A stretch of 64,000 nucleotides of DNA. It comes from Geodermatophilus sp. DSM 45219 (GTDB taxonomy: Bacteria > Actinomycetota > Actinomycetes > Mycobacteriales > Geodermatophilaceae). A program made the translations under genes and the position numbers. The stretch lies in NCBI RefSeq assembly GCF_900104025.1, contig NZ_FNIQ01000001.1, positions 248,001 through 312,000 of the forward strand, in the 5' to 3' direction. Shown in pieces: positions 1-8,122 of the stretch; the stretch's first letter is position 1, and each line of letters begins with the position of its first letter. Under the pieces are notes generated by a model, which was given only the letters and a program-made list of their open reading frames with translations, ran no database searches and had not been told where the DNA came from.

Positions 1-73
1 TCATCACAGCCGATTGCTGGGCGTTCAGGCCGAGCAGCGCGGTCTGGGTGACGGCGCGGTTCGTGATGCGCAT
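1..73 (-). CDS. flgL: Flagellar hook-associated protein 3 (FlgL), N-terminal fragment
   Basis: Only the first 24 codons lie in the window; the gene continues past the left edge. Reading the minus strand from the ATG at 73 gives MRITNRAVTQTALLGLNAQQ, the classic FlgL/flagellin-type D0 helix start. FlgL forms the second hook-filament junction ring with FlgK. The start is four bases after the flgK stop codon, so the two are translationally linked in the order flgN-flgK-flgL. Identification rests on this short N-terminus plus position, which is the usual place for flgL. Confidence 0.85.
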   Translation of the reverse strand, partial: MRITNRAVTQTALLGLNAQQSAVM

Positions 74-77
74 CAGG

Positions 78-1508
78 TCACCGCCCCACGAGGCCGGTGC
101 GCATGAGGGTGGTCAGCGCCTCGTCGATGGCAGTCACCATCCGGGCGGCCGCGCTGTAGGCGTGCTGGAACGACATCATGGTGATCATCTCCTCGTCGAG
201 GTTGACGCCGGACACGGACTCGCGGGCAGCGTCCACCTGGGTGGAGATCACCTTCTGGACCTGCACGTCGCGGGCGGCGACGGAGGCCTCGACACCGAGC
301 GAGACGATCAGCGCGCGGTAGGTGGCGTCGACGCCGCCCTCCTCGAGGCTCAGGTCGAAGAACGCCTCGGCGTTGGCGCCGTCGGCCGACGCCTGCCCGC
401 CGATGTCGGCCGGGTCCGTGGCGGCCGCGGCGAGCAGCAGCGGGTCGGAGATCCGCAGGCTGATGTTCGAGGCGTCGACGTTGGCGGGGTCCCCGGCGCC
501 GTCGTCCATGAGCAGCTGCGCGGCACCGGGGTCGCCGTTGGCGTCCCAGCCCTGTGCCTGGACGGCGTTCAGCTTCTGCACCAGGTCGCGGGCCAGCGCG
601 TCGAGCGACTGGCGGTAGGACGGCAGCGTCGTCGACAGGGCGGCCAGCTGACCGCCGGCGGTGCCGCCGACCGGCAGGGTCGTGTCGCCCGGGTCGGTCA
701 CCAGCCGCGGGGCGCCGCCCACGCCGCCCGGCGAGTCGGCGCCGGCCACCCGCAGGTTGAGCACCGAACCGCTGGCGACGAGCGTCGTGCCGCCGACGAT
801 GACGTCGACCATGCCGTCGGAGGCCGGCACCGTGGTCGCGCCCACCTTCCCGGCCAGTTGCATGACCAGCAGGTCGCGGCGGTCGGAGAGCTCGTTGCTG
901 GGCAGTCCGGACCGCACGGCCTGGCGGATCTGGGTGTTGAGGTCGGCGATGGACGCCGACGTCGAGTTCACCTCGGCGGCCAGCGCCACCACGGTGTCCT
1001 GGGTCTGGTGCCACTGCTCGTCCAGGCTGGCCGCGGTCGTCCGGATGCCGGCCGCGAGCGTGTCCAGCCGCTGCAGCACCTGGGTCCGCGCGCCGACCTC
1101 CTGCGGCTTCTGCGCGTTGGCCAGCGCGCTGAAGCCGGTCCAGACGTCGTCGAGCATGCTGCGGATGCCGGTGTCGCCCGGCTCCCGGAAGGCCGCCTCC
1201 ACCTGCGCCAGCGCCTCGCTGCCGGCGGTCAGCTCCGCGGTGCGCGCGGACTCGACCTGCCCGCGTCGCTCCAGGAACACGTCGCGGATGCGGATGACCT
1301 GGTCGGCGTCGACGCCGTTGCCGACCGGGCTGCTCACCGAGTGGATCGCCGGGACGGCGGTCCCGCCCATGGCACGCAGCTCGACCCGCTGGCGCGAGTA
1401 GCCGTCGGTGTTGACGTTGGCGATGTTCTGGCCGGTGACGTCGAGCCCGCGCTGCGCCGCCCACAGCGCCGTCCGGGCGGTGTTCAGACCGCCGAAGGTG
1501 GAACTCAC
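78..1508 (-). CDS. flgK: Flagellar hook-associated protein 1 (FlgK)
   Basis: FlgK makes the hook-filament junction outside the cell and is exported by the flagellar type III apparatus. The 476-residue product starts VSSTFGGLNTARTALWAAQR and continues with the rod/hook signature GLDVTGQNIANVNTDGYSRQ, the conserved Flg_bb_rod motif of FlgK. The C-terminus (SGVNLDEEMITMMSFQHAYS) is the matching FlgE/FlgK C-terminal helix. The GTG start at 1508 overlaps the flgN stop by four bases (GTGA), which decides it over the longer in-frame reading upstream. Length is a little short for the family (about 450-550). Confidence 0.96.
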   Translation of the reverse strand: MSSTFGGLNTARTALWAAQRGLDVTGQNIANVNTDGYSRQRVELRAMGGTAVPAIHSVSSPVGNGVDADQVIRIRDVFLERRGQVESARTAELTAGSEALAQVEAAFREPGDTGIRSMLDDVWTGFSALANAQKPQEVGARTQVLQRLDTLAAGIRTTAASLDEQWHQTQDTVVALAAEVNSTSASIADLNTQIRQAVRSGLPSNELSDRRDLLVMQLAGKVGATTVPASDGMVDVIVGGTTLVASGSVLNLRVAGADSPGGVGGAPRLVTDPGDTTLPVGGTAGGQLAALSTTLPSYRQSLDALARDLVQKLNAVQAQGWDANGDPGAAQLLMDDGAGDPANVDASNISLRISDPLLLAAAATDPADIGGQASADGANAEAFFDLSLEEGGVDATYRALIVSLGVEASVAARDVQVQKVISTQVDAARESVSGVNLDEEMITMMSFQHAYSAAARMVTAIDEALTTLMRTGLVGR

Positions 1509-1999
1509 AGGGCACCGTCCAGGGTGACCGCGCGGTGGCCGCGCTCGTCGCTGCGCCCGGTCGACCCGTAGGTGCCGGCCGCGGGGGCCTTGACCGACAG
1601 CAGCGCGTCGCCGATGGCGGTCAGCCCACCCTCGATCAGCTCGCGGTTGGCGTCGGACAGGCCGCGCAGCTCGGTCACCAGGACCAGCAGCGTCTCGTGG
1701 TGCTTGGCGTACAGGTCGCCCCACGGGGCCGGTGCGGCCTCCGCGAGCTTGCGCAGCGACGGGTTCACCCCCACGCCGAGCCGCTCGGCGAGCACCTCGG
1801 TGGCCGCCGCGCGCTCCACCTCGACGGTGCGCAGCTGGTCGAGCACGACCTCGATCTCGTGCGCGATCCGCGACAGCCAGCGGCTCTTGCCCGTGACGAT
1901 CAGGTACTGCTTCTCCTCCGCCTTGAACAGCAGCAGGTCCAGCAGCTCCTGCTCACGCCACAGCAACGTCGACAGGTGCTGGTAGTCCACGCGCCCCAC
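1505..1999 (-). CDS. flgN: Flagellar export chaperone FlgN family protein
   Basis: FlgN-type chaperones hold FlgK and FlgL soluble in the cytoplasm and deliver them to the export gate. The 164-residue product is largely helical, with the FlgN-like pattern of a heptad-rich N-terminal half (WREQELLDLLLFKAEEKQYL) and a second helical hairpin, followed by a polar C-terminal tail after about residue 140. It lies directly upstream of flgK with a 4-base overlap, as in many Gram-positive flagellar loci. The start is GTG at 1999; a second GTG nine bases in (1990) is possible. Family call is from pattern and context. Confidence 0.85.
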   Translation of the reverse strand: MGRVDYQHLSTLLWREQELLDLLLFKAEEKQYLIVTGKSRWLSRIAHEIEVVLDQLRTVEVERAAATEVLAERLGVGVNPSLRKLAEAAPAPWGDLYAKHHETLLVLVTELRGLSDANRELIEGGLTAIGDALLSVKAPAAGTYGSTGRSDERGHRAVTLDGAL

Positions 2000-2057
2000 C
2001 GCCCTTCCCTACTCCCCGGGGCAGGCATCCGTGCTGCCTGCGGGTTCTCGAAGAGCA

Positions 2058-2085
2058 GCTTCGGCATCCCCGGGAGGGCCTTGAG
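2058..2085 (-). promoter_or_regulatory. Probable sigma-28 (FliA-type) promoter of flgN-flgK-flgL
   Basis: On the minus strand a CTCAAG -35 element (2085-2080) and a GCCGAAGC -10 element (2065-2058) are separated by 14 bases. The general sigma-28 consensus is CTAAAG-N15-GCCGATAA. The flgN start is about 59 bases downstream of the -10. It is back-to-back with the fliA promoter, the two -35 elements being 8 bp apart. Confidence 0.6.
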
Positions 2086-2093
2086 CCGAGGTG

Positions 2094-2122
2094 CTCAAGT
2101 CCGGGCGGGGTCGTGCCGAGGA
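2094..2122 (+). promoter_or_regulatory. Probable sigma-28 (FliA-type) promoter of fliA
   Basis: CTCAAG at 2094-2099, a 15-base spacer, then GCCGAGGA at 2115-2122: the same architecture as the flagellin promoter in this window. It suggests that fliA is transcribed by its own product. A transcript starting near 2129 excludes the GTG at 2091 as a start and leaves 2163 or 2241 as the likely fliA starts. Confidence 0.6.
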
Positions 2123-2162
2123 GGGGGTGCCGTCGGGGCCCGAGGCTGCCGAGAGAAGGGAC

Positions 2163-3134
2163 GTGAGCCCATCGCGTGCCCAGGCGCCCCTGCGGTCCAG
2201 TGCCACCGCCGCGCGCCTCCCCTCCGCTGCGACCGCCGGCGTGCCCGTCCGGCGGGACGTGCCGCGGGACGTCGACGCCCTCGTGACCGAGCACCTGCCG
2301 CTCGCCGCGTTCGCGGTCAACGCGGTGGCCTCGCGCATCTCCCTGCCCGCCCACGTCAGCCGCGAGGACCTGCTGTCCTGCGCGCGGGTGGCGCTGGTCG
2401 AGGTGGCGCGGCGGTTCGACCCGTCGGCCGGGGCCTCCTTCGCCACCTACGCCCTGGCCCGGCTGCAGGGCGCCGTGCTCGACGAGCTGCGCTCCGGCGA
2501 CTGGGCCAGCCGCTCGGTGCGCGCCGCCGCCCGGCGCACCGACGCCGCCGCCGACGCCCTCGCCATCCAGCTGGGCCGGCCCCCGACGCGGGAGGAGCTG
2601 GCCGCCAGCCTCGGCATGGCCATGAGCGACCTGGACACGCTGCAGGTCGACGTCCACCGCGCGGTCATGGTGAGCATCGACGCCGAGACCGGCCCCGACG
2701 GCGGCTCGCTCGACCTGCCCGACACGGGCGAGTCGCCGGAGCGGGCACTGCTGCGCAGCGAGCGCTCCCGGTACCTGCAGGAGGCGATCCGCCAGCTGCC
2801 GGACCGGCTCGACGAGGTCGTGGAGCGCAACTTCTTCGGGGGCGAGTCGCTCACCGACATCGCCGCCGACCTCGGCGTCACGCTGTCGCGCGTCTCCCAG
2901 ATGCGCGCCCGTGCCCTGACCCTGCTGCACGCGGCGATGAGCGAGGTCTGGGAGGGCCGGGCGGTGCCGGCCGACGGGGGCGTGCGCGCCCGCAACCAGC
3001 AGCGCTCCTACGTCGACCGCGTGGCCGGCCGCAACGCGCCGCCGGCGGCGGCCCCGCCGCTGCCCTCCCCGCGGACGTCGGCCGTCCCCCCGCACCGCAA
3101 CCCGTGGGTGACGGCGACCGGCCGGAGCGCCTGA
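2163..3134 (+). CDS. fliA: RNA polymerase sigma factor FliA (sigma-28/WhiG family)
   Basis: This sigma factor directs RNA polymerase to late flagellar promoters. Region 2 carries the sigma-28 hallmark (RRFDPSAGASFATYALARLQ followed by GAVLDELRSGDWASRSVR), region 3 is PPTREELAASLGM, and region 4 ends in a helix-turn-helix (SLTDIAADLGVTLSRVSQMR). The C-terminal 75 residues are a Pro/Arg-rich tail absent from typical 240-260-residue homologues. The start is uncertain: GTG 2163 follows an AGAAGGGA stretch and lies after the presumed promoter; GTG 2127 would overlap the -10 box, and GTG 2241 is also possible. The tail contains SYVDR, also found at the end of the FliT-like protein. Confidence 0.93.
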   Translation: MSPSRAQAPLRSSATAARLPSAATAGVPVRRDVPRDVDALVTEHLPLAAFAVNAVASRISLPAHVSREDLLSCARVALVEVARRFDPSAGASFATYALARLQGAVLDELRSGDWASRSVRAAARRTDAAADALAIQLGRPPTREELAASLGMAMSDLDTLQVDVHRAVMVSIDAETGPDGGSLDLPDTGESPERALLRSERSRYLQEAIRQLPDRLDEVVERNFFGGESLTDIAADLGVTLSRVSQMRARALTLLHAAMSEVWEGRAVPADGGVRARNQQRSYVDRVAGRNAPPAAAPPLPSPRTSAVPPHRNPWVTATGRSA

Positions 3135-3156
3135 GCCCGGAACACGGTTGGACGCG

Positions 3157-3195
3157 AGAGCGCCCCGGGTCCTCGTCGAGGACCCGGGGCGCTCT
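3157..3195. terminator. Bidirectional terminator between fliA and the glycan island
   Basis: A perfect 19-bp inverted repeat (arms 3157-3175 and 3177-3195) of very high GC content sits between two convergent genes, so it can end both transcripts. There is no U-tract, as is usual for actinobacterial terminators. Confidence 0.85.
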
Positions 3196-3223
3196 GCTGT
3201 CCGGACGGCCGACCGTGACGGGC

Positions 3224-3709
3224 TCAGCCGCCGGCCGGCCGGCCGTCGACCGACCCGACGATCCGCGCCGGGTTCCCGATGACGACGGCGCGCGGCGGAA
3301 CGTCACGGGTGACCACGGCGCCAGCACCGATCATCGCTTCCCGCCCGATGGTCAGGCCCGGGAGGATCGTGGCGTTGGCGCCGATTGATGCTCCCCGCTC
3401 CACCACCGTGGACGGGAAGAACGGTGGGTGGATCCGGCTCCGCGGAAAGGGGTCGTTGGTGAACGTGACGTTCGGCCCGACGAAGACGTCGTCGGCGAGC
3501 CGGGTGCCGTCCCACAGCTGCACGCCGCACTTGACCGTGACCCGGTCCCCGACGACGACGTCGTTCTCCACGAAGACGTGGTCGCAGATGTTGCAGTCCG
3601 CGCCGATCCGCGCGCCCGGTAGGACGTGGGTGAACGCCCAGATCCGCGTCCCGGGACCGACGTCGGAGGATTCGCAGAGCCCCCGGTCGTGGACGAAGTG
3701 GCCGGTCAT
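3224..3709 (-). CDS. Left-handed beta-helix N-acetyltransferase (FdtC/QdtC/WbpD-like)
   Basis: The 161-residue protein is built of hexapeptide repeats (for example [52 protein letters not shown]), the trimeric beta-helix fold of sugar-nucleotide N-acetyltransferases. With the adjacent ketoisomerase and aminotransferase it would acetylate a dTDP-3-amino-3,6-dideoxyhexose using acetyl-CoA. The NDPFPRS segment matches the FdtC/WbpD subgroup. The ATG at 3709 overlaps the stop of the upstream glycosyltransferase (ATGA). Whether the sugar is the galacto (Fuc3NAc) or gluco (Qui3NAc) form cannot be read from this gene. Confidence 0.85.
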   Translation of the reverse strand: MTGHFVHDRGLCESSDVGPGTRIWAFTHVLPGARIGADCNICDHVFVENDVVVGDRVTVKCGVQLWDGTRLADDVFVGPNVTFTNDPFPRSRIHPPFFPSTVVERGASIGANATILPGLTIGREAMIGAGAVVTRDVPPRAVVIGNPARIVGSVDGRPAGG

Positions 3710-5037
3710 CGCGCGACCGGCTGCGTCCGGGCGGCGGCGAGGTCCACGATCCACACGGGGACCCGCCCGCGGTGCCACGTCCCGGCCCGGGGGGCGACAG
3801 CGAGCCAGCTGTCCTCGAGCAGCGCTGCGGGGTCGTCGGTCGGCACCAGGTCGACGTCGATGTCCGGCCCAGCCGCGAGGGCCGCCTCGGCCAGCGGAAC
3901 CACCGTCGCGACCAGCCTCGGGGCCACGGCCAGCACCAGGTGCGGCGCGGCGCCGGACGCCCGGACCTGCCGCAGCGCGTCGATCGTCGCAGCCACCTCG
4001 ATCGGGTCCGGTGCGGGCGCCGCCAGGGCGACGGCGTGCGGCCGCGACCACACGTCGAGCTGCTGGCTGAGGCGGCTCAGGGCGACGGGAGCGTGCGCCC
4101 GCTCCGAGAGGGGACGGCCACCGTGCGCAGCGTCGCCCGTGTGCAGTTCCAGCAGCCGGGAGGTCGACAGGAAGGCGGCCTCGAGGACCTCCCCGGTGTA
4201 CTCGGAGGCCGGCAGCGCGGAGAGGGTGCCGGCGGCCATCGCCAGGGCCTCTACGTGGGCCTGCCGCTCCTCGTCCGCGGCGGCAAGGAACCCCTGCCGC
4301 CGTCCCCAGTCGATGATGCGCGGCCAGTCGAGGGCCCCGCCCGCGAGAACCCGGGGGTTGGCGGTCTGCTGCAGGCCATGCCTGCGGAAGGAGCTCAGCG
4401 TCCTGGGTGTGTAGTAGGCCTTGCCTCTGCTCAGCAGCCGCAGCCACAGGGCGACGTCCTCGTTGGCGACGAGGGGCCGGCCGTCGAGCTCCACCAGATC
4501 GGCCGGATCGACGTCGGAACGGCGGAACAAGCAGGTGGACGGCTCGCCGATGATGTTCCGGCACGAGCTGAGAACAGTGTCACCCAGCTGACGCCCGTCG
4601 AGCAGGCCCTCGGTGGTGAGCAGGAGGGGACTGGCGCCCTCGATGGCGTGCCCCTCCTCGTCGATGATCGACCGGTGCGAGAACGCCAGCGTCACCGCGC
4701 GGGAGTGTTCGAGGCCGCCGACGAGGGTTGCGACGCAGTCCGGTTCCAGGAGGTCGTCGTGGTAGAGGAACTTGACGTACTCGCCACGTGCCTCCGTCAG
4801 CAGGCTCAGCGAGTTGCCCCAGGCCCCCCGCGCCGGCGCGTGGCGGAGCACTCGGATCCGGGAGTCCGTTGCCGCGAGCTCACGCAGGAGGCCCGCCGTG
4901 CCGTCGGTGGACGAGTCGTCCCCGACGAGGACCTCGATCGCCTGATGCGTCTGCGCCAGCGCCGAGCGCAGCGTTTCCCCGAGGAAGCGCTCCCCGTTGT
5001 ATGTGGGGACCAGGACGCTGACCAGCGCCGCGTTCAC
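3706..5037 (-). CDS. Family 2 (GT-A) glycosyltransferase
   Basis: The N-terminal 230 residues are a GT2 domain: [20 protein letters not shown], the nucleotide-binding [10 protein letters not shown], and the metal-binding region [12 protein letters not shown], followed by [12 protein letters not shown] (ED acid/base motif). The C-terminal 200 residues form a second domain rich in Ala/Leu that I do not recognise. The 443-residue product starts at GTG 5037, overlapping the aminotransferase stop (GTGA). It is the third gene of the island and probably transfers the amino sugar made by its neighbours. The acceptor is unknown; flagellin is suggested only by location. Confidence 0.88.
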   Translation of the reverse strand: MNAALVSVLVPTYNGERFLGETLRSALAQTHQAIEVLVGDDSSTDGTAGLLRELAATDSRIRVLRHAPARGAWGNSLSLLTEARGEYVKFLYHDDLLEPDCVATLVGGLEHSRAVTLAFSHRSIIDEEGHAIEGASPLLLTTEGLLDGRQLGDTVLSSCRNIIGEPSTCLFRRSDVDPADLVELDGRPLVANEDVALWLRLLSRGKAYYTPRTLSSFRRHGLQQTANPRVLAGGALDWPRIIDWGRRQGFLAAADEERQAHVEALAMAAGTLSALPASEYTGEVLEAAFLSTSRLLELHTGDAAHGGRPLSERAHAPVALSRLSQQLDVWSRPHAVALAAPAPDPIEVAATIDALRQVRASGAAPHLVLAVAPRLVATVVPLAEAALAAGPDIDVDLVPTDDPAALLEDSWLAVAPRAGTWHRGRVPVWIVDLAAARTQPVAR

Positions 5038-6149
5038 GGCCGGAACGTCCGGATCGCATCGACGACCCGCTCCTGCGCGGATTCGGGCAGGTGGGGACCG
5101 ATCGGCAAGCTGAGCACCTCTCGAGCGAGTGCGTCGGCGACCGGGAGGGCGGCGTCCGCGAGCGGGGTGCCCGCGAATGCCGGCTGCCGGTGCGGCGGCA
5201 CGGGGTAGTGGATCCCGGTCTCGACCCCGCGGGCTGCGAGATGGGATCGGAGGGCATCGCGGTGCGGGGTGCGCACGACGTAGAGGTGCCAGACCGGTGT
5301 GGCCCAATCGGCGATCGTGGGCAACCGCAGGTCGAGGCCGGCCAGGGCTTCCTCGTACCGGCGGGCGATCTGCGCCCGGCGGTCGTTGAACTCCCCAAGC
5401 CGGGAGAGCTTCACCGACAGCACGGCGGCCTGGAGCTCGTCGAGCCGGCTGTTGTACCCGACCTCGTCGTGCCTGTACTTCTCCGTCGACCCGTAGTTGC
5501 GCAACGACCGCACCCGGTCGGCCACCTCCGGGTCCGAAGTCGTCACCGCGCCCCCGTCCCCGAGGGCGCCGAGGTTCTTACCGGGGTAGAAGCTCCACGC
5601 CGTCGCGTGCGCGAGGCCCCCGACCGGACGGCCGCGGAGGGTGGCGCCGTGGGCCTGCGCGGCGTCGTCCAGCACGGCCAGGCCGTGCCGCGCGGCCAGC
5701 GCCATCAGCGGGCCGAGGTCCACGGGGTGCCCGTAGAGGTGGACCGGCAGGATCGCCCGTGTGCGCGGGCCGACGGCTGCCGTCACCGCGTCGACCTCCC
5801 ACCGCCCGGTCACCGGGGAGACGTCCACGGGAACGGGAACCGCTCCCACCTGGATGACGGCCAGCCAGGTGGCGATGAAGGTGTGCGAGGGGACGAGGAC
5901 CTCCTCGCCCGGTGCCACGCCCAACGCCCGGAGACCCAACGACAGGGCGTCCAGCCCACTACCCACGCCCACGGCACTCCGGGCGCCTACCGCGGCGGCC
6001 CAGTCCCGCTCGAAGGTCGCCAGCCGCGGGCCCAGCAGGACGCGCTCGCCGTCCAGCACCCCGAGCAGAGCCGCCGAGAGTTCGGGCCGCAGCTCGGCGT
6101 GGAGGGCGGGGAGGTCCAAGAAGGGGACCGTCGAGCACACCGCGGTCAC
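5034..6149 (-). CDS. fdtB: DegT/DnrJ/EryC1 sugar aminotransferase (FdtB-like)
   Basis: A PLP-dependent aminotransferase of 371 residues that would convert a dTDP-3-keto-6-deoxyhexose to the 3-amino sugar. Visible hallmarks are the N-terminal FLDLPALHAEL, SGLDALSLGLRALG (cofactor phosphate binding), LDDAAQAHGA, and the Schiff-base lysine in SFYPGKNLGALGDGGA (about K191). It resembles FdtB/QdtB more than 4-aminotransferases because it pairs with an FdtA-like isomerase. The GTG start at 6149 overlaps the previous stop by four bases; the next gene overlaps likewise, so the five-gene island is one tightly coupled operon. Confidence 0.88.
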   Translation of the reverse strand: MTAVCSTVPFLDLPALHAELRPELSAALLGVLDGERVLLGPRLATFERDWAAAVGARSAVGVGSGLDALSLGLRALGVAPGEEVLVPSHTFIATWLAVIQVGAVPVPVDVSPVTGRWEVDAVTAAVGPRTRAILPVHLYGHPVDLGPLMALAARHGLAVLDDAAQAHGATLRGRPVGGLAHATAWSFYPGKNLGALGDGGAVTTSDPEVADRVRSLRNYGSTEKYRHDEVGYNSRLDELQAAVLSVKLSRLGEFNDRRAQIARRYEEALAGLDLRLPTIADWATPVWHLYVVRTPHRDALRSHLAARGVETGIHYPVPPHRQPAFAGTPLADAALPVADALAREVLSLPIGPHLPESAQERVVDAIRTFRP

Positions 6150-6682
6150 GAACCCACCTCCCGGGCCCGCCCGGCCGCCACCGCGAACTCGTCGTGATCG
6201 CGGTAGTAGTCGGCCTCCTCGTACGGCCTCGACGCCAGCACCAGGCAGACGCTCCCGCTCGAGAAGTTGGCCAGCTCGCGCCACACCATCCGTGGCACGT
6301 AGAGGCCGTAGTAGGAGCGGTTGAGGAAGAAGCGCTCGGTGTGCACGCCGTCGTCGACCAGGACGTCGAAGCTGCCGGCCGCGGCGATGACCAGCTGCTC
6401 CAGCTGCCGGTGCGCGTGGCCACCCCGGGACTCACCGCCGGGCACGTCGTAGAGGTAGTAGACGCGGGCGATGTCGAAGGGCACGTGCCCCGAGCCCTCG
6501 ATGAAGGTCAGGTTGCCGCGGGGGTCGGTGATCCGCGGCAGGTCGACGATCCGACAGCCGGACGCCCCGGCGACCCGGGACGAGTCCATGTCGGCCCCGC
6601 GATGCCCCGGCGACCCGGTGAGCATCATCTCGGCGGCGCGGACGCCGGCGCCGTCCGGACGGGCCGGCCGCAGTCCGGTCAT
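6146..6682 (-). CDS. fdtA: dTDP-6-deoxyhex-4-ulose 3,4-ketoisomerase (FdtA/QdtA-like cupin)
   Basis: A small cupin enzyme that moves the keto group of dTDP-4-keto-6-deoxyglucose from C4 to C3, setting up 3-amination. The WxcM/FdtA signature is clear: DPRGNLTFIEG, then GGESRGGHAHRQLEQLVIAA with the HAH active-site pair, then GLYVPRMVWREL. The family is usually about 135-150 residues; the ATG at 6682 (overlapping the upstream stop) gives 178 with a non-conserved N-terminal extension, so translation may really begin at an internal ATG such as 6589. The substrate must come from RmlA/RmlB encoded outside the window. Confidence 0.85.
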   Translation of the reverse strand: MTGLRPARPDGAGVRAAEMMLTGSPGHRGADMDSSRVAGASGCRIVDLPRITDPRGNLTFIEGSGHVPFDIARVYYLYDVPGGESRGGHAHRQLEQLVIAAAGSFDVLVDDGVHTERFFLNRSYYGLYVPRMVWRELANFSSGSVCLVLASRPYEEADYYRDHDEFAVAAGRAREVGS

Positions 6683-7758
6683 GCCCCGATCCGGTCTGCG
6701 CGGGTGCGGACCTCCCGCGCCTGACGCCAGGCGCCGGCCCACAGCTCGGCCGTGTGCTCGGTCAGGTGCTGCGCCAGGACCTGCTCGCGGGCGGCCGCCG
6801 CCTGCTCGCGCCGCCAGCCGGCGTCCTCCACGGCACGCGAGATCGCCGTGGCCCAGTCGCGGGGGCGCTTGGCGCGGTAGCCGAGGGCGAGCCGCTCGTA
6901 CTCCGCACTCGGCGAGCGGACGGCGAAGACCCCGCGCGCGGAGTACTCCATGACCTTCAGCCAGCTCTTGCAGTTGTTGAAGGAGTCGATGCGCAGCGGC
7001 GCGACGCCGACGTCGAACCGCTCACCGACCGCAGCGGTGAAGGCGTCGACGTCCTCGACCCACGGGATGTGCTCCGGCTCCTCGGCCAGCCGCAGCCGGT
7101 GCTTGGCGTCGGCCGCCCCGCCCATGATGGCGAACCGGCTCCGGCCGCGGGTCCGGTCCAGCGCCTGCTGCAGCCCCGACCCCATCTCCTGCAGGTCGTA
7201 GGGGTGCGTGCCCACCGTGCCGGTCCAGCCGACCGTCACGACGTCGGGCTCGCGCTCGTAGGCCGGCGGCAGCTCGGCGATCCGCCGCGGGATGGCGTTG
7301 GGCACCACCGCGCCGTGCCCACGGGGGCCGTACTCCTCGAGCAGGTTGGGGGTGGACACGGTGACGAAGTCGGCCTCGCGGGCGCATGCCTCGGCGATCC
7401 GCCCCACGCCCCTGCGGATCAGCACGTCGTGGCCCTGGTGCCCGGGCGGCAGCGCGGTGAGGTGGTCGTCGAGCTCGACGACCACAGCGACGCCCTGGGC
7501 CTGCAGCAGCCGCAGGCAGTCGAGCATCTCCTTGGTCTTCGGCAGCTGGAGGACGACGACGTCGGCGCCCTGGGCGTCGACCTCGCGGACCACCATCGGC
7601 CCCCCGGGGTTCTCCGGGTCGGGGGCCATCGTGGTCTTCAGACCGCGCTGGACGGTGACCTGGATGCCCAGGTCGGCCTCCTCGACGGCCCGCGCCGGCT
7701 CGGACATGCGGTGGTAGAGGGAGCCGAGGAAGACGGTGGTGCACAGCAGCACGTTCAT
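6679..7758 (-). CDS. GT-B fold glycosyltransferase
   Basis: First gene of the glycan operon. The 359-residue protein begins MNVLLCTTVFLGSLYHRMSE and shows a glycosyltransferase GT-B layout: an N-terminal domain with the ADVVVLQLPKTKEMLDCLRL segment and a C-terminal nucleotide-binding domain with VTVGWTGTVGTHPYDL and DVGVAPLRIDSFNNCKSWLK, then VMEYSARGVFAVRSPSAEY, the usual donor-binding glutamate region. Codons upstream of 7758 stay open but show no coding pattern, so the ATG at 7758 is chosen. Donor and acceptor are not evident; proximity to fliC suggests flagellin. Confidence 0.82.
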   Translation of the reverse strand: MNVLLCTTVFLGSLYHRMSEPARAVEEADLGIQVTVQRGLKTTMAPDPENPGGPMVVREVDAQGADVVVLQLPKTKEMLDCLRLLQAQGVAVVVELDDHLTALPPGHQGHDVLIRRGVGRIAEACAREADFVTVSTPNLLEEYGPRGHGAVVPNAIPRRIAELPPAYEREPDVVTVGWTGTVGTHPYDLQEMGSGLQQALDRTRGRSRFAIMGGAADAKHRLRLAEEPEHIPWVEDVDAFTAAVGERFDVGVAPLRIDSFNNCKSWLKVMEYSARGVFAVRSPSAEYERLALGYRAKRPRDWATAISRAVEDAGWRREQAAAAREQVLAQHLTEHTAELWAGAWRQAREVRTRADRIGA

Positions 7759-8025
7759 GGTCGAAGGCGTCCTCACGGCGCCCGGGTGCCGGGCGCGGGT
7801 TCGCGGGCCGCGCGGCGTGGCCGCGCGGCAGGGATCGGGGAACCGGGGTGCGTCCACCGGACGCTCGACCCCGCGGGCCCACCTTCCCGGCCCGGTGTGC
7901 CGGCCGGTCGTCCCTGGGTGGCGGACACGCCGCCCCGCGCACCGCACGTCACAGGCGCCCGCCCCGTCCCACGGCAGGGGTCGCCCCGTCGGGTGAGACG
8001 CCGCCGGAGATTTCTCGCCGTTCGC

Positions 8026-8054
8026 CTCAAGGTCAGCTCGCCCGCGGCCGTAAT
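8026..8054 (+). promoter_or_regulatory. Sigma-28 type promoter of the flagellin gene
   Basis: In the 364-bp gap 7759-8122 the only clear signal is CTCAAG (8026-8031), a 15-base spacer and GCCGTAAT (8047-8054), close to the sigma-28 consensus. It leaves a leader of about 60 bases with a strong AAGGAGG ribosome binding site at 8110-8116. I see no promoter of this type for the divergent glycan operon in the same gap. Confidence 0.75.
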
Positions 8055-8122
8055 GACACCTGCAAGGCCGCAGCACGGATGCAGCGGTTACCAGGAACGA
8101 CCCGATTCCAAGGAGGAACACC

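Noticed and set aside
2091-2162. GTG at 2091 as the fliA start
   Set aside because: It lies in the -35 box of the presumed promoter and adds residues with no conservation; a start at 2163 or 2241 is more likely.
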